A stretch of 6,960 nucleotides of DNA, taken from positions 1 to 6,960 of the forward strand of contig JAHLWV010000115.1 in assembly GCA_019057735.1 (NCBI GenBank). The letters run 5' to 3'. Origin of the DNA: Promethearchaeota archaeon. Its GTDB lineage: Archaea > Asgardarchaeota > Lokiarchaeia > Sigynarchaeales > SOKP01. Below the pieces are notes generated by a model. It ran no database searches. It was not told the origin of the DNA and saw only the letters and a program-made list of their open reading frames with translations. The position numbers and the translations under genes were made by a program. Positions 4,893 to 6,960 of the stretch are shown in pieces; the first letter of the stretch is position 1; the number at the start of each line of letters is the position of its first letter.

Positions 4893-6686
4893 TTGTGGAT
4901 ATATAAATCAAAGGAGTATGGAAATTTAAAAGTTATTAGTGATATATGTGATATAATTGTAAATCTTGAGAGAAAGAGTGATAATATCGTAAAAAAAAAT
5001 GATTCTATTCACCAAAGAAATGAAGCATTAAACAAATCTCTAAGTATTGGGAAGAAGCGTTTTCCACCAAAAAAACGTTTAGAAATTTGTGAATATATAT
5101 TTGGGAATATTTCCAGAGATAAATTAACAGTTTCTCAGGTAGTTAAATTAATAAAATTAACGAAGGTTTATCAAGAATGGAAATTGGATTTATCTCATTT
5201 TGAACCCTACACTGATAATTACATTAAAGATTTAATTGCGATTATTATCAAATTACTTAAGTTAAATCAAAACTTTAATAAAGACTATGATGATCACATT
5301 AGCATACATAGCTTGTCCTTAGAGTTATACACACAAGGAATTAAGTTAGGTGTGAGTTTACCTCAATTTGAGAGAATACTCACTGAGCTTTTTGACTTTC
5401 TTAAACTAAATTTTAATAATGAATTCAAGGTTGAACGTGTTAAAAAAGGTAGAAAAATAAAATTTGATAATGAAAGTGTTAGAATTGCTACTTACAAAAA
5501 GAAATTCAGACTGCTATTTGAATTAAATAATCCAAATCATGAGTTTAAGATCCTAGAATTTATTACAGATCCTTTTAAAGGAAGATGTGCAAAAAAAGAG
5601 TGTAATAGTGACTATACAAAGTTACCCGCTATAGAATTTCACCATTTAGATAGTAGTTTTAAAAATGTCACTTGGAATAGGATTTACAGTAAGGCTTATA
5701 ATGATATAAAGGTTTTACTCGAATCTGATAAAACTATTCCAATATGTCGAAATTGTCATGAATTTTTTTCTAGTAATTTATTTCAAGATTTTGAAGACAT
5801 AATTCTAAAAGAATATCTTTTTTATAATAAAGAAAATCAAATTCGCTCTGTAGAGGAAATTGACAATTTACTAGATAATCTGATAATTAATCATCCAAAT
5901 TATATAGATCGGGTAAAAAAATTAAATCAAACTAAGGAATCGATAAAATTTCAAATTAAGGGTTGGTTAAAAAAAAGAGCCGTAATAGAACAACTTTTTG
6001 ATGGTAAATGTCAAGGATGTAATGAAGTGAGTATAAAAATGAATCTACCAGCACTTACCTTCCATCACCTAAATTCGGATGAAAAAAAATCAAAATGGAC
6101 AGAACTACTTCCATCTCTTACGATTTCTCAACTATCTAAAGGAATTGTTGAGGAAGAATGCACATGTTTATGTGCAAATTGCCATGCTATTATTGAATCA
6201 AAATATTATTTTAATAATATTGCAAAAATTTTTCATACAAAAAACGATAAAGGTAACTTCTACACAGATAATATAGAATCTTCTATTAGAAAAGCTGAAG
6301 ATCATTTCAAACAATTAAAGAAAAATTTACGTAGTGAGCTAAACCGGATTAGAAATTTACAAAAAATAGAAATAGAAGATTATCTAAATGAAAGATACGG
6401 TTATGGAAATGCTTGGAAGAGGTATTTAATAGCAATTTATCATAACATAATGAGCAAAAATATCAATAAAATAAGACCGAGGGAAATAAACCTCACAAAT
6501 GTTGGAAAATATTTTAAAAAATTAATGGAAAAAGATTTATTAAGATTAGTTGAAGAAAAAAAGGGAAGTTTCAGGATTTATGAGTTAAGCGATAAAGGAT
6601 TTATAGAAGTGGAAAAAATTTTTCAAAGTTGGAATAATGAAATTAAGATCCAAAAAGAAAGAAAGAAAAAAAATAATTTGACTTAA
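4893..6686 (+). CDS. Tandem HNH nuclease-like protein with C-terminal winged helix
   Basis: The protein has 597 residues and I do not recognise it as a named family. Residues 1-220 are helix-rich and charged. HNH module 1 (about 228-295): C232/C237, LPAIEFHHLD (244-253), C285/C288-H289. HNH module 2 (about 369-437): C373/C376, LPALTFHHLN (385-394), C427/C430-H431. The modules repeat with a near-constant offset of 141-142 residues and share LPA[IL]xFHHL[DN]S-x2-K-x3-W, so they arose by duplication. Both lack the histidine usually found five residues after the last zinc cysteine (S293 and E435 instead), so nicking or cutting activity is uncertain. Residues 465-495 are likely coiled helix; 505-580 resemble a MarR-like winged helix ending in a basic tail. 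The start is uncertain: TTG at 4893 is the only standard start codon near the N-terminus. Very AT-rich compared with E1, tnpB and E2, which suggests transfer. Its stop overlaps that of the convergent E2. A DNA-binding or defence role is possible but unproven. Confidence 0.8.
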   Translation: MWIYKSKEYGNLKVISDICDIIVNLERKSDNIVKKNDSIHQRNEALNKSLSIGKKRFPPKKRLEICEYIFGNISRDKLTVSQVVKLIKLTKVYQEWKLDLSHFEPYTDNYIKDLIAIIIKLLKLNQNFNKDYDDHISIHSLSLELYTQGIKLGVSLPQFERILTELFDFLKLNFNNEFKVERVKKGRKIKFDNESVRIATYKKKFRLLFELNNPNHEFKILEFITDPFKGRCAKKECNSDYTKLPAIEFHHLDSSFKNVTWNRIYSKAYNDIKVLLESDKTIPICRNCHEFFSSNLFQDFEDIILKEYLFYNKENQIRSVEEIDNLLDNLIINHPNYIDRVKKLNQTKESIKFQIKGWLKKRAVIEQLFDGKCQGCNEVSIKMNLPALTFHHLNSDEKKSKWTELLPSLTISQLSKGIVEEECTCLCANCHAIIESKYYFNNIAKIFHTKNDKGNFYTDNIESSIRKAEDHFKQLKKNLRSELNRIRNLQKIEIEDYLNERYGYGNAWKRYLIAIYHNIMSKNINKIRPREINLTNVGKYFKKLMEKDLLRLVEEKKGSFRIYELSDKGFIEVEKIFQSWNNEIKIQKERKKKNNLT

Positions 6687-6960
6687 TCCATGGCGTATTT
6701 GCTAGTCCATGACTTAGCCTTTGCCTCGAACTTCTTCTGAGCCCTAAAATATTGCTCGCCCGCTTCGTGGTTAAGAGGATCTCCGGGGTTAAAGAAGGGA
6801 GGCTCTACATGCATCATTCCCTTCAGTGCTTCTACGATATTAGTTAGAGTCTTGCTCGGAGTCCAGCCTGAAGCCCCTGTTGAGGCGTCAACTTTTCCAA
6901 CAAGGTCAGGATTAATCAGATCTAAACATATATTAAGTTTACCTGGAGGTATTGACGAAT
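6683..6960 (-). CDS. Ubiquitin-conjugating enzyme E2 (UBC fold), C-terminal part
   Basis: Partial gene: the start lies beyond the window edge, and 91 residues plus the TAA stop (6685-6683) are visible. E2 enzymes accept ubiquitin from E1 on a cysteine and transfer it to substrates, usually with an E3. The catalytic cysteine is residue 11 of the fragment (codon 6928-6926) in GKLNICLDLI. It is followed by GWTPSKTL, the DPLNHEA block, and a C-terminus of AKSWTSKYAMD that closely resembles the REWTQKYAM end of UBE2D enzymes. Between the cysteine and the GWTP tryptophan there are 13 more residues than in UBE2D, as in the UBE2G and Cdc34 groups. The HPN motif is either just outside the window or changed; residues 1-3 read SSI where a simple alignment places it. 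The gene converges with the HNH gene, sharing TTAA at 6683-6686. Base composition is clearly less AT-rich than that neighbour. Confidence 0.92.
   Translation of the reverse strand, partial: SSIPPGKLNICLDLINPDLVGKVDASTGASGWTPSKTLTNIVEALKGMMHVEPPFFNPGDPLNHEAGEQYFRAQKKFEAKAKSWTSKYAMD

Noticed and set aside
6079..6276. Open frame of 65 codons inside the HNH gene
   Set aside because: It lies in another frame over the second HNH module and is explained by low GC content.
1..6960. CRISPR array, tRNA, rRNA or a ubiquitin gene
   Set aside because: No regularly spaced repeats, tRNA-like cloverleaf or rRNA segments were seen, and no short frame ending in GG with a ubiquitin-like pattern was found by eye.

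Overview
The window looks archaeal and AT-rich. It most likely comes from an Asgard (Promethearchaeati) genome, because it holds a eukaryote-like ubiquitin-activating E1 enzyme at the left and the end of a ubiquitin-conjugating E2 enzyme at the right. TATA-like boxes upstream of several genes, the archaeal-style TnpB element and the iron-sulfur protein fit this. The lineage is inferred from gene content; no rRNA or other marker gene is present.

Layout, left to right: E1 on the + strand (119-1699); a complete IS200/IS605-type (IS608-like) element carrying only tnpB on the - strand (1696-3131); a HAD-family phosphatase on - (3174-3791); a QueG/reductive-dehalogenase-like protein with two 4Fe-4S clusters on - (3875-4747); a very AT-rich protein on + with two tandem HNH nuclease modules and a C-terminal winged helix (4893-6686); and on - the last 91 residues of an E2 (6683 to the window edge). 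I found no ubiquitin, RING or Rpn11-like deubiquitinase gene in the window.

The most striking point is the mobile element. Its ends can be read to the base using the known IS608 rules: flanking target TTAC, guide AAAG before the left hairpin, guide GAAT before the right hairpin, terminal TCAA. It sits exactly on the stop codon of E1. Removing it in silico turns the present ATT-TGA end into ATG-TAA, so the insertion consumed the native TAA stop and the element's own terminal TCAA (TTGA on the E1 strand) supplied a new one at the same codon. The predicted TnpB guide RNA would read into the antisense of the E1 3' end, so an E1 allele without the element would be its natural target.

Functionally, E1 and E2 should act in one protein-conjugation pathway, although here they lie about 5 kb apart with unrelated genes between them. 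The HAD and iron-sulfur genes may be co-oriented housekeeping or accessory genes. The tandem-HNH gene is the best candidate for an undescribed protein family and looks foreign by base composition.
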